From Desulfuromusa sp. (GTDB lineage: Bacteria; Desulfobacterota; Desulfuromonadia; Desulfuromonadales; Geopsychrobacteraceae), in NCBI GenBank assembly GCA_016744595.1, contig JADGEB010000004.1, positions 62,001 to 126,000 on the forward strand: a stretch of 64,000 nt of DNA, given 5' to 3'. The translations under genes were made by a program, and so were the position numbers. Position 1 is the first letter of the stretch. Each line of letters begins with the position of its first letter. Below are positions 1 to 7,955 of this stretch, piece after piece. The notes beneath the pieces are model-generated. The model saw nothing but the letters and a program-made list of their open reading frames with translations. It was not told the DNA's origin and did no database searches.

Positions 1-494
1 TTTTCAGAGTAATCCAAATAATTTTGAGCCGACTGCTTGAGACTAACAATTTCGTCGTCCGATAAATGTCGCTTATATTTTGCTGGAGATCCTGCGTATA
101 AAGTTCCAGAAGGAACCCTTGTTCCAGGAGTCACCAAGGCTCCGGCAGCAACCATCGAATCATCTTCTACTTCAGCAGCATCCATAACCACAGCCCCCAT
201 ACCAATCAGGCAGCGATTTCCTATCTTACAACCATGCAAGGTCACATTGTGGCCAATGGTGACATCGTCACCGATAAATGTGGGATGAGTCTCATGGGTG
301 ACATGGATAACCGTTCCGTCCTGAATATTTGTCCTGGCACCAATTCGGATAAAATTAACGTCACCACGTATAACGACTTGAAACCAGACGCTTGATTGAG
401 CACCAATCTCAACGTCACCAATAATTACAGCAGAGTTAACACAAAAAACACTCTCATCCAGCTTAGGAGTGACTCCTTGATATATATGTAACAT
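1..494 (-). CDS. gamma-carbonic anhydrase-like hexapeptide-repeat protein (3' end cut by window)
   Basis: A left-handed beta-helix protein of the YrdA/PaaY gamma-carbonic-anhydrase-like family, probably a cytoplasmic trimer. I read about 164 codons from the ATG at 494 to the window edge; the family is usually about 170-180 residues, so only the C-terminal tail is missing. Visible features are repeated hexapeptide turns (IGDVEIG, IGARTNI, IGDDVTI, IGNRCLI) and the segments NIQDGTVIHV and IGHNVTLHGC, which carry the His residues that bind the metal in this family. Carbonic anhydrase activity is variable in YrdA-type members, so the reaction is not certain. It is followed upstream by the IHF-like gene, transcribed the same way. 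Confidence 0.8.
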   Translation of the reverse strand, partial: MLHIYQGVTPKLDESVFCVNSAVIIGDVEIGAQSSVWFQVVIRGDVNFIRIGARTNIQDGTVIHVTHETHPTFIGDDVTIGHNVTLHGCKIGNRCLIGMGAVVMDAAEVEDDSMVAAGALVTPGTRVPSGTLYAGSPAKYKRHLSDDEIVSLKQSAQNYLDYSE

Positions 495-567
495 TGCCTA
501 CCTTTCAACAAAAAAACCCATCCACAAACAGTGAACAGGTCTTTAAAGTTTTATATAATCACACAAA

Positions 568-843
568 TCAGCTATCTACGCGTTCTCTTAGCTCTTTGCC
601 AACCTTAAAAAAAGGCAACTTTTTTTCATTGACCTCAATAATCTCACCAGTTTTTGGGTTGCGTCCCATATAAGCCTTATAATCTTTAACCATAAAGCTA
701 CCGAAACCACGTATTTCAATCCGGTCACTATCTATCAAGGCCTGTGACATAGCATCAAAAATCAGATTAACAATTTGCTCCGACTTTTTGTAGGTTAAAT
801 TATTCTTGATCGACAGCGTCTCTACCAGTTCAGACTTGTTCAT
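568..843 (-). CDS. IHF/HU-family DNA-bending protein
   Basis: A 91-residue nucleoid protein of the HU/IHF family that binds and bends DNA as a dimer. It starts MNKSELVETLS and carries the signature GRNPKTGE at about 60-67, followed by the basic C-terminal arm. The run IEIRGFGSF before the arm is typical. The sequence looks closer to IHF-beta than to classical HU (RIEIRGFGSF, then NPKTGE), but which partner it uses cannot be told from here. A ribosome site (AGGGGGC) precedes the ATG. The upstream gap (844-986) is AT-rich and presumably holds the promoter. Confidence 0.88.
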   Translation of the reverse strand: MNKSELVETLSIKNNLTYKKSEQIVNLIFDAMSQALIDSDRIEIRGFGSFMVKDYKAYMGRNPKTGEIIEVNEKKLPFFKVGKELRERVDS

Positions 844-986
844 AATGCCCCCTAACGGGTTTCAATAAACCAACAATCAGATCAACTTCTGCAAAGACTA
901 TACAATATGTTCATAACATGTCAAGAAGAGTAACATGAATTTCAAGCAGTTGGACAGACTAACCACATAATCTAAAACTACAAAAA

Positions 987-1553
987 TTAAATTATCGTAA
1001 ACGGTGACAGTGTCCATATGACTTTGGCATCATCATCACCAATATTTTCCCAACGATGTGGCAAATGGGATTTAAAGCAAAGACTATCTCCTGCTTCCAG
1101 GGTATAAACCTCATCAACAACGGTCATTTTTATGCGACCTTCCATGAGATAGATAAGTTCATCACCTGGGTGATACATGTTGGTTTTTCCACTTTTACCA
1201 CCCTTTTGGACTGTACAATAAAACGACATAAACTGCGGGTCACGCAAGCCAGAGGTAAAAGATTCAGTGTGCATATTATGTTCATCGTCATAGACGGTTT
1301 TGTCCCTTTCACCTGGGCGTGTGTGGACAATTTCGTGCGAGGTAGAAACATCTTCAACAAAATAATTAATGCTCTTATCAAACACAGTTGCAAGCCGCAT
1401 CAAGATCTCAACCGAGGGAATTGTCAGACCACGCTCTATTCTAGAAATCATATTGGAAGAGACTTGAGATTTCTCTGCCAGTATTTGAATTGTCAGATCT
1501 TGTTTAAGTCGAATCTCTTTTAGTTTCTTACCAACAATTTTTTTAACCTGCAT
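987..1553 (-). CDS. XRE-family transcriptional regulator with C-terminal cupin domain
   Basis: A 188-residue regulator: an N-terminal helix-turn-helix of the XRE/Cro type (about 6-65, with SSNMISRIERG as recognition region) joined to a cupin_2 beta-barrel (about 110-185, containing HPGDELIYLMEG and SHLPHRWEN). XRE-cupin proteins usually sense a small metabolite through the cupin and repress nearby genes. The ATG at 1553 has AAGGGAAA upstream. The next gene upstream (1614-2174) is a close paralogue, so the two look like a tandem duplication. The ligand and target genes cannot be read from the sequence. Confidence 0.88.
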   Translation of the reverse strand: MQVKKIVGKKLKEIRLKQDLTIQILAEKSQVSSNMISRIERGLTIPSVEILMRLATVFDKSINYFVEDVSTSHEIVHTRPGERDKTVYDDEHNMHTESFTSGLRDPQFMSFYCTVQKGGKSGKTNMYHPGDELIYLMEGRIKMTVVDEVYTLEAGDSLCFKSHLPHRWENIGDDDAKVIWTLSPFTII

Positions 1554-1613
1554 GGTTCAATTTCCCTTCTGCCAAAATATTTTTTCCTTACTTTTTATAT
1601 TCCAGTAATTAAT

Positions 1614-2174
1614 TTATACATTTGGTGGCGGTGAAACAATCCACAGCACTTTAGTCTGCTGATTGTTGATGTTTTTCCAACTATGAGGCATTGACGCCTT
1701 AAAGCTGAGAGAATCCCCTTTGCCGAGATGGAATTCTTCCCCTTCAATTATGAAGTCAAGTGAACCCTCGAGAACCATAGCGAACTCTTCTCCAGTGTGA
1801 ACCATGCCGCCCTCACCGCTATCGCAATAAGGCTCAAGAGTGTCGACAAAAACAGAAAATCCAGGATCACGTAATCCCTGAGTCAAGCTGGAAATATGGT
1901 GTTTGTCTTCAAAAAAGAAAATGGGCTCACCTTGACCAGAGGGGGTAAAAACAATATTGTTTCCTTTCTCAGCCTCCTCGACAAAATAACTGAGACTTAA
2001 CCCAAGGGCATCGGCCAATTTCATCAAAATCTCGACCGATGGAATCGTCAGTCCACGCTCAATTCTTGAGATCATATTTGACGAAACTTTCGATATTTCC
2101 GCAAGATTTTGTATTGTTTTGTCTCTTTTAAGCCGTGAGGATTTTAGCTTTCGACCTATCAGTTTTTTAACCAT
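1614..2174 (-). CDS. XRE-family transcriptional regulator with C-terminal cupin domain (paralogue)
   Basis: A 186-residue XRE-cupin regulator with the same layout as its downstream neighbour: HTH at about 5-63 and cupin at about 105-183 (VHTGEEFAMVLEG, ASMPHSWKN). The two helix-turn-helix regions share the stretch VSSNMISRIERGLTIPSVEI, so they may recognise similar DNA. A longer frame reaches a GTG at 2216. I prefer the ATG at 2174 because GGAG lies 9 bases upstream and because the resulting N terminus (MVKKLIGRKLK) aligns with MQVKKIVGKKLK of the paralogue. Small palindromes lie just upstream (2256-2285). Confidence 0.86.
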   Translation of the reverse strand: MVKKLIGRKLKSSRLKRDKTIQNLAEISKVSSNMISRIERGLTIPSVEILMKLADALGLSLSYFVEEAEKGNNIVFTPSGQGEPIFFFEDKHHISSLTQGLRDPGFSVFVDTLEPYCDSGEGGMVHTGEEFAMVLEGSLDFIIEGEEFHLGKGDSLSFKASMPHSWKNINNQQTKVLWIVSPPPNV

Positions 2175-2255
2175 TCCAGAATACTCCAATGCAATTTTAA
2201 AAAACTGTTCTACCACCCAAATACGTGACTGTCAATCCCATATAGGATAGATGAG

Positions 2256-2285
2256 CCATTAAATGGTAATACATATAAAGTATTA
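2256..2285. promoter_or_regulatory. candidate operator upstream of the XRE-cupin gene
   Basis: Two adjacent inverted repeats sit in the intergenic region in front of the XRE-cupin start: CCATTAAATGG (2256-2266), and TAATAC/GTATTA with a 7-base spacer (2267-2285). Autoregulation by the neighbouring HTH protein is a reasonable guess. No binding motif for these proteins is known to me, and AT-rich palindromes occur by chance. Confidence 0.3.
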
Positions 2286-2349
2286 GTCAATTCAATTTGG
2301 CTAAAAATCGAAATTTAAATAGCATCGGTACCATTTGACGTGTCAACTC

Positions 2350-4752
2350 TTATGAGTCTGTCGTCACGTCAAGGGTTTCACGAATTTCACTTAGCAATTC
2401 GATTGGCCGGATCGGTTTATTCAATAATAGAATTCCTTCTCGGACCAAGCCTTGTTCATGGAGTGAATCGAAAGTGTATCCACTCATAAAAATAACCGGG
2501 ATAGCGGTCCTTTTTCTAATTTCTTGATAAAATTCTGGTCCTTTTATCCCTGGCATTACGACATCAGAAAGGATCAGAGACAGCACGGTATTCTTTGCAT
2601 CCAGAATTTTTAGTGCTGCTTCTGCACAGTCGCTGGTTACAACCTGATAACCAACTGTAGTCAAAATACTATAGGTAGATTCTCTGACTAACGGGTCATC
2701 TTCAACAAGTAAAATAGTCTCAGAACCGCCGGGCAGTTGAGTACTTATCATAACTTCTGAATTTGCGACTGGTTGATTTGTTAACGGTAGATATATTTTA
2801 AACTGTGAGCCTTCTCCATGGTGACTATCCACTAGGATATACCCTTTATGTTGCTTGACAATTCCCCACGCCATTGCCAATCCCAACCCCGTCCCTTTCC
2901 CTGTATCTTTTGTCGTAAAAAACGGATCAAATATTTTCTGCTGAATTTCTCTAGGAATACCAGTGCCGTTGTCTTCGAATGTAATGAGAGCATACCTCCC
3001 GGGCTCTCCGTAGCCATGCATTTGACAAAAACTACGATCGATCTCTGTCTGGCTGGTGGTTATCGTCAAGATGCCACCATCCCGCATGGCATCACGGGCA
3101 TTGGTTGCAAGATTTAATAGAACCTGTTCCAATTGAGATGTGTCAGCCAAAACAACCAACTGTTTTTCAGATAAAACCAACTGTTTTTGGATGCGTTCAC
3201 CGATAACTCGTCCAAAAAAATCCTGAATTTTCAAAATCAATTGATTCAAGTCAACAGGAGTGGATGGCTCAGATTTTTTACGACTGTAGGCTAATAAGCC
3301 GTGGGTTAACTTAGATCCACGCTCGGCAGCCTCACCTATTTTCTGGATTTTTGCTAAAAGCTTCGGGTTATCAGAAATTTGTGATTGCAATAATCCGACA
3401 TAACCAGAAATTACTGTCAAAATATTATTAAAATCATGTGCAATACCACCGGTTAATGTTCCGATAGCTTCCATCCGCTGGGAATGCTGAAGTTGTTTTT
3501 CCAGGGCCTTTCGTCGCGAGACATCGATAAATGTGATAACCCCACCAATTAACTGATGATCTCGACTCATCGGATGTCCCCAATATTCAACCGGGATTTG
3601 ATGGCCATCACGATGGGTAAAGAAACCATCTTCGCTGCTTACTTTGTCACCATGTGTAATTGAGGAAATAAATGGACAAGTGTCAATATCCAGTTCTTGT
3701 CCATCAGCGACCTGAACACTGATCAATTGCCAGAAACTCTTGCCGATTAAATCTTTTTCCTCAATATATCCAAGAATTTTCACAGCAGAAGGATTACAAA
3801 ATACCACCTTGCCACGCAGGTCGATACCAACTATTGCTTCAGCTGTAGAGTTGAAAATGGTTCTGAGCTTCTCTTCGCTATGAGAAAGTTCACGAACGAA
3901 ATGAATCCGTTCACACTCCGCAGCTGCACGTGATGCAATGACGGACAGAAGTTCTTCCACATGTGGAATCGATTGTAGAGGATGCTCTGAATAGACGCAC
4001 ACAACTCCAAGCACTTGTCGGTCATGACCTAACATTGGGCAACCAATAAAGCCTGAAATGGCAGAAAAATGTTCATGATTTACGTCATTAAATAAAGAGT
4101 CAGCATCATCAGGATAAAAGCAAAATTTGCCTCCAAGAATTTTTTGAAAGTGAAGATTGCCTGTCGACAGAAAGAAAGCCTGCTGTTGCTTTCCCTTAAA
4201 AAAGCTTGCCTTAATTTTAAGCTGATCCCCATCCAACAAGCCAATACTAGCCCCATCAACACCCAGCCAGTTACATAAATTCTGTACAATCTCCTCCAAA
4301 CATTCTTGTCCTGTTAATCCTACCGTACTACGGACAAGTGTTTGAATAGATGCCTCATATTTTTCACGTAGAGTTATGTCTCGAGCAACTGAAAAATATA
4401 CCGTTCTACCGTCTAACTCGAAGAGTTGACTCCCTATCTCAACAGGAACCCAACAACCATCACTACAGAGTAATTCAGACTTAAAAAGAGTCTTTCCAGT
4501 CTCCCTTACATCGTCAATAATCGCCTTGAATACAATGTCTTCTTCAATGGCGACCCGATTAATCTGATTGGGAGATAGATCTAATAATTGAGTGCGAGTA
4601 TACTGAAGTAACTTACAAGCGACATCATTAACCTCGACATACTTACCCGGCGAACCATCCGCACAGCATTCAGAAATAAAAACAGCATCTGCTATACCAT
4701 TGAAAAGTCGTAAAAAATATTCTCTATCCTGCAGTTCTCCTGATTTTGTCAT
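2350..4752 (-). CDS. hybrid sensor histidine kinase (PAS-GAF-PAS-HisKA-HATPase-receiver)
   Basis: An 800-residue cytoplasmic hybrid kinase with no membrane segment. Order by eye: PAS (about 10-130), GAF (145-285), PAS (290-410), HisKA with the phospho-acceptor His near 438 (GGIAHDFNNILT), HATPase with N and G boxes (NLATNARDAM, GTGLGLAM), and a C-terminal receiver (about 680-795) with phospho-acceptor Asp near 727 (SDVVMPGIKG). The AHDFNN form of the H box is typical of hybrid kinases whose output partner is encoded elsewhere. GAGG precedes the ATG. It is transcribed divergently from secG. The signal is unknown. Confidence 0.9.
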   Translation of the reverse strand: MTKSGELQDREYFLRLFNGIADAVFISECCADGSPGKYVEVNDVACKLLQYTRTQLLDLSPNQINRVAIEEDIVFKAIIDDVRETGKTLFKSELLCSDGCWVPVEIGSQLFELDGRTVYFSVARDITLREKYEASIQTLVRSTVGLTGQECLEEIVQNLCNWLGVDGASIGLLDGDQLKIKASFFKGKQQQAFFLSTGNLHFQKILGGKFCFYPDDADSLFNDVNHEHFSAISGFIGCPMLGHDRQVLGVVCVYSEHPLQSIPHVEELLSVIASRAAAECERIHFVRELSHSEEKLRTIFNSTAEAIVGIDLRGKVVFCNPSAVKILGYIEEKDLIGKSFWQLISVQVADGQELDIDTCPFISSITHGDKVSSEDGFFTHRDGHQIPVEYWGHPMSRDHQLIGGVITFIDVSRRKALEKQLQHSQRMEAIGTLTGGIAHDFNNILTVISGYVGLLQSQISDNPKLLAKIQKIGEAAERGSKLTHGLLAYSRKKSEPSTPVDLNQLILKIQDFFGRVIGERIQKQLVLSEKQLVVLADTSQLEQVLLNLATNARDAMRDGGILTITTSQTEIDRSFCQMHGYGEPGRYALITFEDNGTGIPREIQQKIFDPFFTTKDTGKGTGLGLAMAWGIVKQHKGYILVDSHHGEGSQFKIYLPLTNQPVANSEVMISTQLPGGSETILLVEDDPLVRESTYSILTTVGYQVVTSDCAEAALKILDAKNTVLSLILSDVVMPGIKGPEFYQEIRKRTAIPVIFMSGYTFDSLHEQGLVREGILLLNKPIRPIELLSEIRETLDVTTDS

Positions 4753-4955
4753 TCGTGATCCTCGTTATGATCTGCTTCAATAAGTTTGTATACTTCTCCA
4801 GTAACACAAATACTTTAAACCGCAACACATTGTAGCGACTGATCAATAAATTCGCCAGAAGCTTCATCGGCGCGATGCATAAAAAATTACTTTGCAAAGC
4901 ATCACAACTATGCTAGTTTGCTGCGTTCTGAATAAATCTTACAGGAGAAAAACGC

Positions 4956-5264
4956 ATGACCTCAATTTTGATTGGACTTCATATTACCGTTTCGATTGCC
5001 CTGATTGTTATTGTCTTGTTGCAGATGGGCAAAGGTGCTCAGGCTGGAGCTTCTTTTGGCGCTGGTGGTAGCCAAGCCATGTTTGGATCAACAGGCGGCA
5101 ACTTCATGAGTAAAGTCACTGTCGGAGCTGCTGTTATCTTTATGTTGACCAGCCTAACTCTGGCTTACTTCTATGGCTCACCCAGTTCCCAAACGATGAT
5201 GCCAAGCTCGGTAGCGGCACCAGCTGCTACACCTGCTCCTACACCAACAACGGATCAAAAGTAA
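4956..5264 (+). CDS. secG: SecG, preprotein translocase subunit
   Basis: A 102-residue inner-membrane subunit of the SecYEG protein-export channel. Two hydrophobic helices (about 4-24 and 53-72) flank the conserved cytoplasmic loop with GKGAQAGASFGAGGSQAMFG. The C terminus is a low-complexity Ala/Pro/Thr tail, common in this family. The ATG at 4956 has AGGAG 7 bases upstream. It is followed within about 50 bases by tRNA-Leu, an arrangement found in many proteobacteria. Confidence 0.95.
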   Translation: MTSILIGLHITVSIALIVIVLLQMGKGAQAGASFGAGGSQAMFGSTGGNFMSKVTVGAAVIFMLTSLTLAYFYGSPSSQTMMPSSVAAPAATPAPTPTTDQK

Positions 5265-5312
5265 CAATTTATCATTGACAACTGAAGAGACGATTCAGTA
5301 TATATACAACCC

Positions 5313-5403
<91 letters not shown>

Positions 5404-5411
5404 GTTACTAT

Positions 5412-5447
5412 AAAGGTCTAAAATCATTTTGGTTTTAGACCTTTATT
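5412..5447 (+). terminator. rho-independent terminator after tRNA-Leu
   Basis: A 12-bp perfect stem (AAAGGTCTAAAA with TTTTAGACCTTT, 5412-5423 and 5433-5444) with a 9-base loop, ending in a T-rich run. It would end secG/tRNA-Leu transcription. The symmetric A/T flanks could also serve the leftward strand. Confidence 0.8.
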
Positions 5448-5491
5448 TTATGAGGCTTTTTTATATTTTCAAACAGATTAGATATAGGAAG

Positions 5492-7492
5492 CTAATCAGG
5501 TTCTACACCGTCCAATACACGTCTCACTGCCAATGATAATTCCCGCAAATCCAACGGTTTCATCAGAAAATCTTTAATACCGAGAGCCATTGCAGCTGTT
5601 TTATCAATTTTGCTACTGAATCCAGTGCAGAGGATAGTTGGAAGATCTGGTTTGATTTTCAACAATTCTTGAATCAGATCCTTGCCAGATAAAGTCGGCA
5701 TAGTTTGATCAGTAATAACAAGGTCAATTTGATCAATATTAGCTGAAAACAGCTTTAGCGCTTCAGTGCTTTCTGTCATAGTGATTACTCGGTACCCGAG
5801 TTCTGTCAGCATACTCTCGGCTAAGTCAGCCAGCAACTCTTCATCATCGACAAAGAGAATACATTCTGAGCCACGAAGTGGTTCAAAATCTACAGCGCGT
5901 AATCTATCAATCTGTTCTGATATAATCGGAAAATAGAGTCGAAAAATAGTTCCCTGGCCGGGGATACTGTCAATTTTGATCATTCCACCTAACTCGTTGA
6001 GCAACCCGTAAACAGTGGCTAACCCCATACCGGTTCCTTCATTCACTTCTTTTGTTGTGAAGAAGGGATCAAAAATTTTCTCCGAGACAGCTCTCGTCAT
6101 TCCGTGACCAGTATCCTGAACAGCAACAACAGCATAATTACCGGGGATACATTTTTCAAACTGGGCTGGAATATCATTTTTTTCGACGTCAACAACTTCT
6201 ACAGTAATGGTCAATGTTCCTTGTTCCTCCATGGCGTGAACAGCGTTGTTACATATATTGAATAGAGCTTCCTGAATTCTTGTTGCATTGGCATAGATCG
6301 TTATCGAGTGGTTATCTGATAAGGACTGATATTGCAGGCAGATGGTGCTAGGAATTGTTGAACGCAACAATTTTTGGCTTTCATCAACAATTGCGGCCAG
6401 TTGGATCCTGTCACTGTTTTGAGCCCCAATACGACTATATTCCATGACCTGCATAATTAGATCACGAGAGCGCATCACTCCAATCTTGGCATTGTTGAGC
6501 AATTCACTGATTTCTGGAGTTTGTTGTGTTTTCAGATTAACCAGTTCGATATTTCCAAGAATAATCGAAAGGTTATTATTAAAGTTATGAGCCATTCCTC
6601 CAGCCATCAATCCCACCGCCTCCATTTTTTGGGATTGGAGTAATTGGTTCTGAAGTTTTTTCATCTCAGTAACATTATGGGCAATTCCATTAATAGACAG
6701 AGGCTTGCCTTGTCCATCATAATGAAAATTGACAGTCCATAGTAGTTCGTGAATATCACCGGTAACTTTGTTGACCTGCCGGGTTTCCATACTTCCTTGA
6801 AAAACTTGTCTTTCTAGACAGTCAGTGAACCAAGCCTCTGACTGTTCAAGGTCTTCAGGATGAATAAACTGCATGGAATTCTGCCCTATGAGTTCCTCAG
6901 GCTCTGAGCCAAAGAAAATTTTACTCATATGATTAATGTAGAGAAATCGTCCCTCACTATCTACTTGAGTTATAAGATCTGTGGTTCCTTCCACCAGCTC
7001 CTGATACCTTTGAGCCATTTTTTTACGTTCATCTATCTCAGCTCGCAATTCGATGGTTTGTTCTATTACCATAGCCTCAAGGTGATCATGGTACTTCTGT
7101 AATTCATCTTCGTTCTGCTTCCGTTTTAGAGCAAGACCAACTGTGGTCGGAAGAACTTTGAGGTAGTTCCCTTCAGGGTCTTTGATGAGATAATCAGAGG
7201 CACCCAGCTTCATAGCACTTATAGCAACATCTTCATCACCACTACCGGTTGTAATAACGACGGGTGTTCCTTCATATAAAGGGAATAGTTCAAAGGATGT
7301 TCCGTCTCCTAACAGGTAGTCCGAAATAATAATATCGAAACTTGCTGATTTTAGAATTTCACTGGCCTCAGCAACAGACCCAGCAATGGTATAGTTGTAA
7401 GCGAGTTTTTCACGTTTAACAAATCGCTCAAATGCCATTTGATCAACTTTGTCGTCCTCAACAAGAAGAAGTTGTAGCACTTTACTTTCCAT
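5492..7492 (-). CDS. hybrid histidine kinase with receivers at both ends (REC-PAS-HisKA-HATPase-REC)
   Basis: A 666-residue soluble signalling protein. An N-terminal receiver (about 6-125, LLLVEDD, Asp near 57 in SDYLLGDG) is followed by a coiled segment, a PAS domain (about 160-275), HisKA with His near 300 (AGGMAHNFNNNLS), HATPase (NICNNAVHAM, GTGMGLAT) and a second receiver (about 540-660, VDDEE, Asp near 593 in TDQTMP). It can therefore receive phosphate at one end and pass it internally or to the other end. It lies downstream of the response regulator at 7542 on the same strand, with a 49-base gap. Its output partner is not identifiable. Confidence 0.9.
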   Translation of the reverse strand: MESKVLQLLLVEDDKVDQMAFERFVKREKLAYNYTIAGSVAEASEILKSASFDIIISDYLLGDGTSFELFPLYEGTPVVITTGSGDEDVAISAMKLGASDYLIKDPEGNYLKVLPTTVGLALKRKQNEDELQKYHDHLEAMVIEQTIELRAEIDERKKMAQRYQELVEGTTDLITQVDSEGRFLYINHMSKIFFGSEPEELIGQNSMQFIHPEDLEQSEAWFTDCLERQVFQGSMETRQVNKVTGDIHELLWTVNFHYDGQGKPLSINGIAHNVTEMKKLQNQLLQSQKMEAVGLMAGGMAHNFNNNLSIILGNIELVNLKTQQTPEISELLNNAKIGVMRSRDLIMQVMEYSRIGAQNSDRIQLAAIVDESQKLLRSTIPSTICLQYQSLSDNHSITIYANATRIQEALFNICNNAVHAMEEQGTLTITVEVVDVEKNDIPAQFEKCIPGNYAVVAVQDTGHGMTRAVSEKIFDPFFTTKEVNEGTGMGLATVYGLLNELGGMIKIDSIPGQGTIFRLYFPIISEQIDRLRAVDFEPLRGSECILFVDDEELLADLAESMLTELGYRVITMTESTEALKLFSANIDQIDLVITDQTMPTLSGKDLIQELLKIKPDLPTILCTGFSSKIDKTAAMALGIKDFLMKPLDLRELSLAVRRVLDGVEPD

Positions 7493-7541
7493 AAAATACT
7501 CTCCGCTATCTAATTAACCTCAAAAAACCTCTGACGCTAGA

Positions 7542-7955
7542 CTAATCCGGTAGCTCACTCAAGCTCCAGTATAAATCAATTGTTTTAACTACCTCGACAA
7601 ACTTCATATAATCAATCGGCTTGATCATGTAGCCAGCAACGCCTAATTTGAAGCTATCAACCCTATCCCGATCTTCTTTAGATGTGGTTAGTACAACGAC
7701 AGGTATTTTTTTAAGATCTTCATCGTTCTTAGCTATTTGCAGAAACTCAATACCATTCATTTTCGGCATATTGATATCAAGCAGAATAATCCCCGGCTGT
7801 TCATTATCTGAATTTTTTAAAAAATTCAACGCTTCCTCACCATTGCTGGTGATATCCAATCGATTGGTGATGTTTATATCCTTCAACGCTCGTTTCACCG
7901 TCATGGCATCCACCTGATCATCTTCTACCAGAAGGATGGGTTTATGACTTTTCAT
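7542..7955 (-). CDS. single-domain response regulator (Rcp1/CheY-like)
   Basis: A 137-residue stand-alone receiver with no output domain: acidic pair LLVEDD near 10, phospho-acceptor Asp near 58 (LLDINMPKM), TTS near 90 and the switch Lys in YMIKPID near 112. The insert after the aspartate resembles the Rcp1-type regulators that partner phytochrome-like kinases. Its ATG lies inside the last codons of the upstream kinase (14-base overlap) and has AAGGAG in front, so the pair is almost certainly cognate and co-translated. Confidence 0.92.
   Translation of the reverse strand: MKSHKPILLVEDDQVDAMTVKRALKDINITNRLDITSNGEEALNFLKNSDNEQPGIILLDINMPKMNGIEFLQIAKNDEDLKKIPVVVLTTSKEDRDRVDSFKLGVAGYMIKPIDYMKFVEVVKTIDLYWSLSELPD

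Noticed and set aside
1056..1523. 155-codon plus-strand open frame
   Set aside because: It lies antisense within the XRE-cupin gene, has no recognisable domain and is explained as a shadow of that gene.
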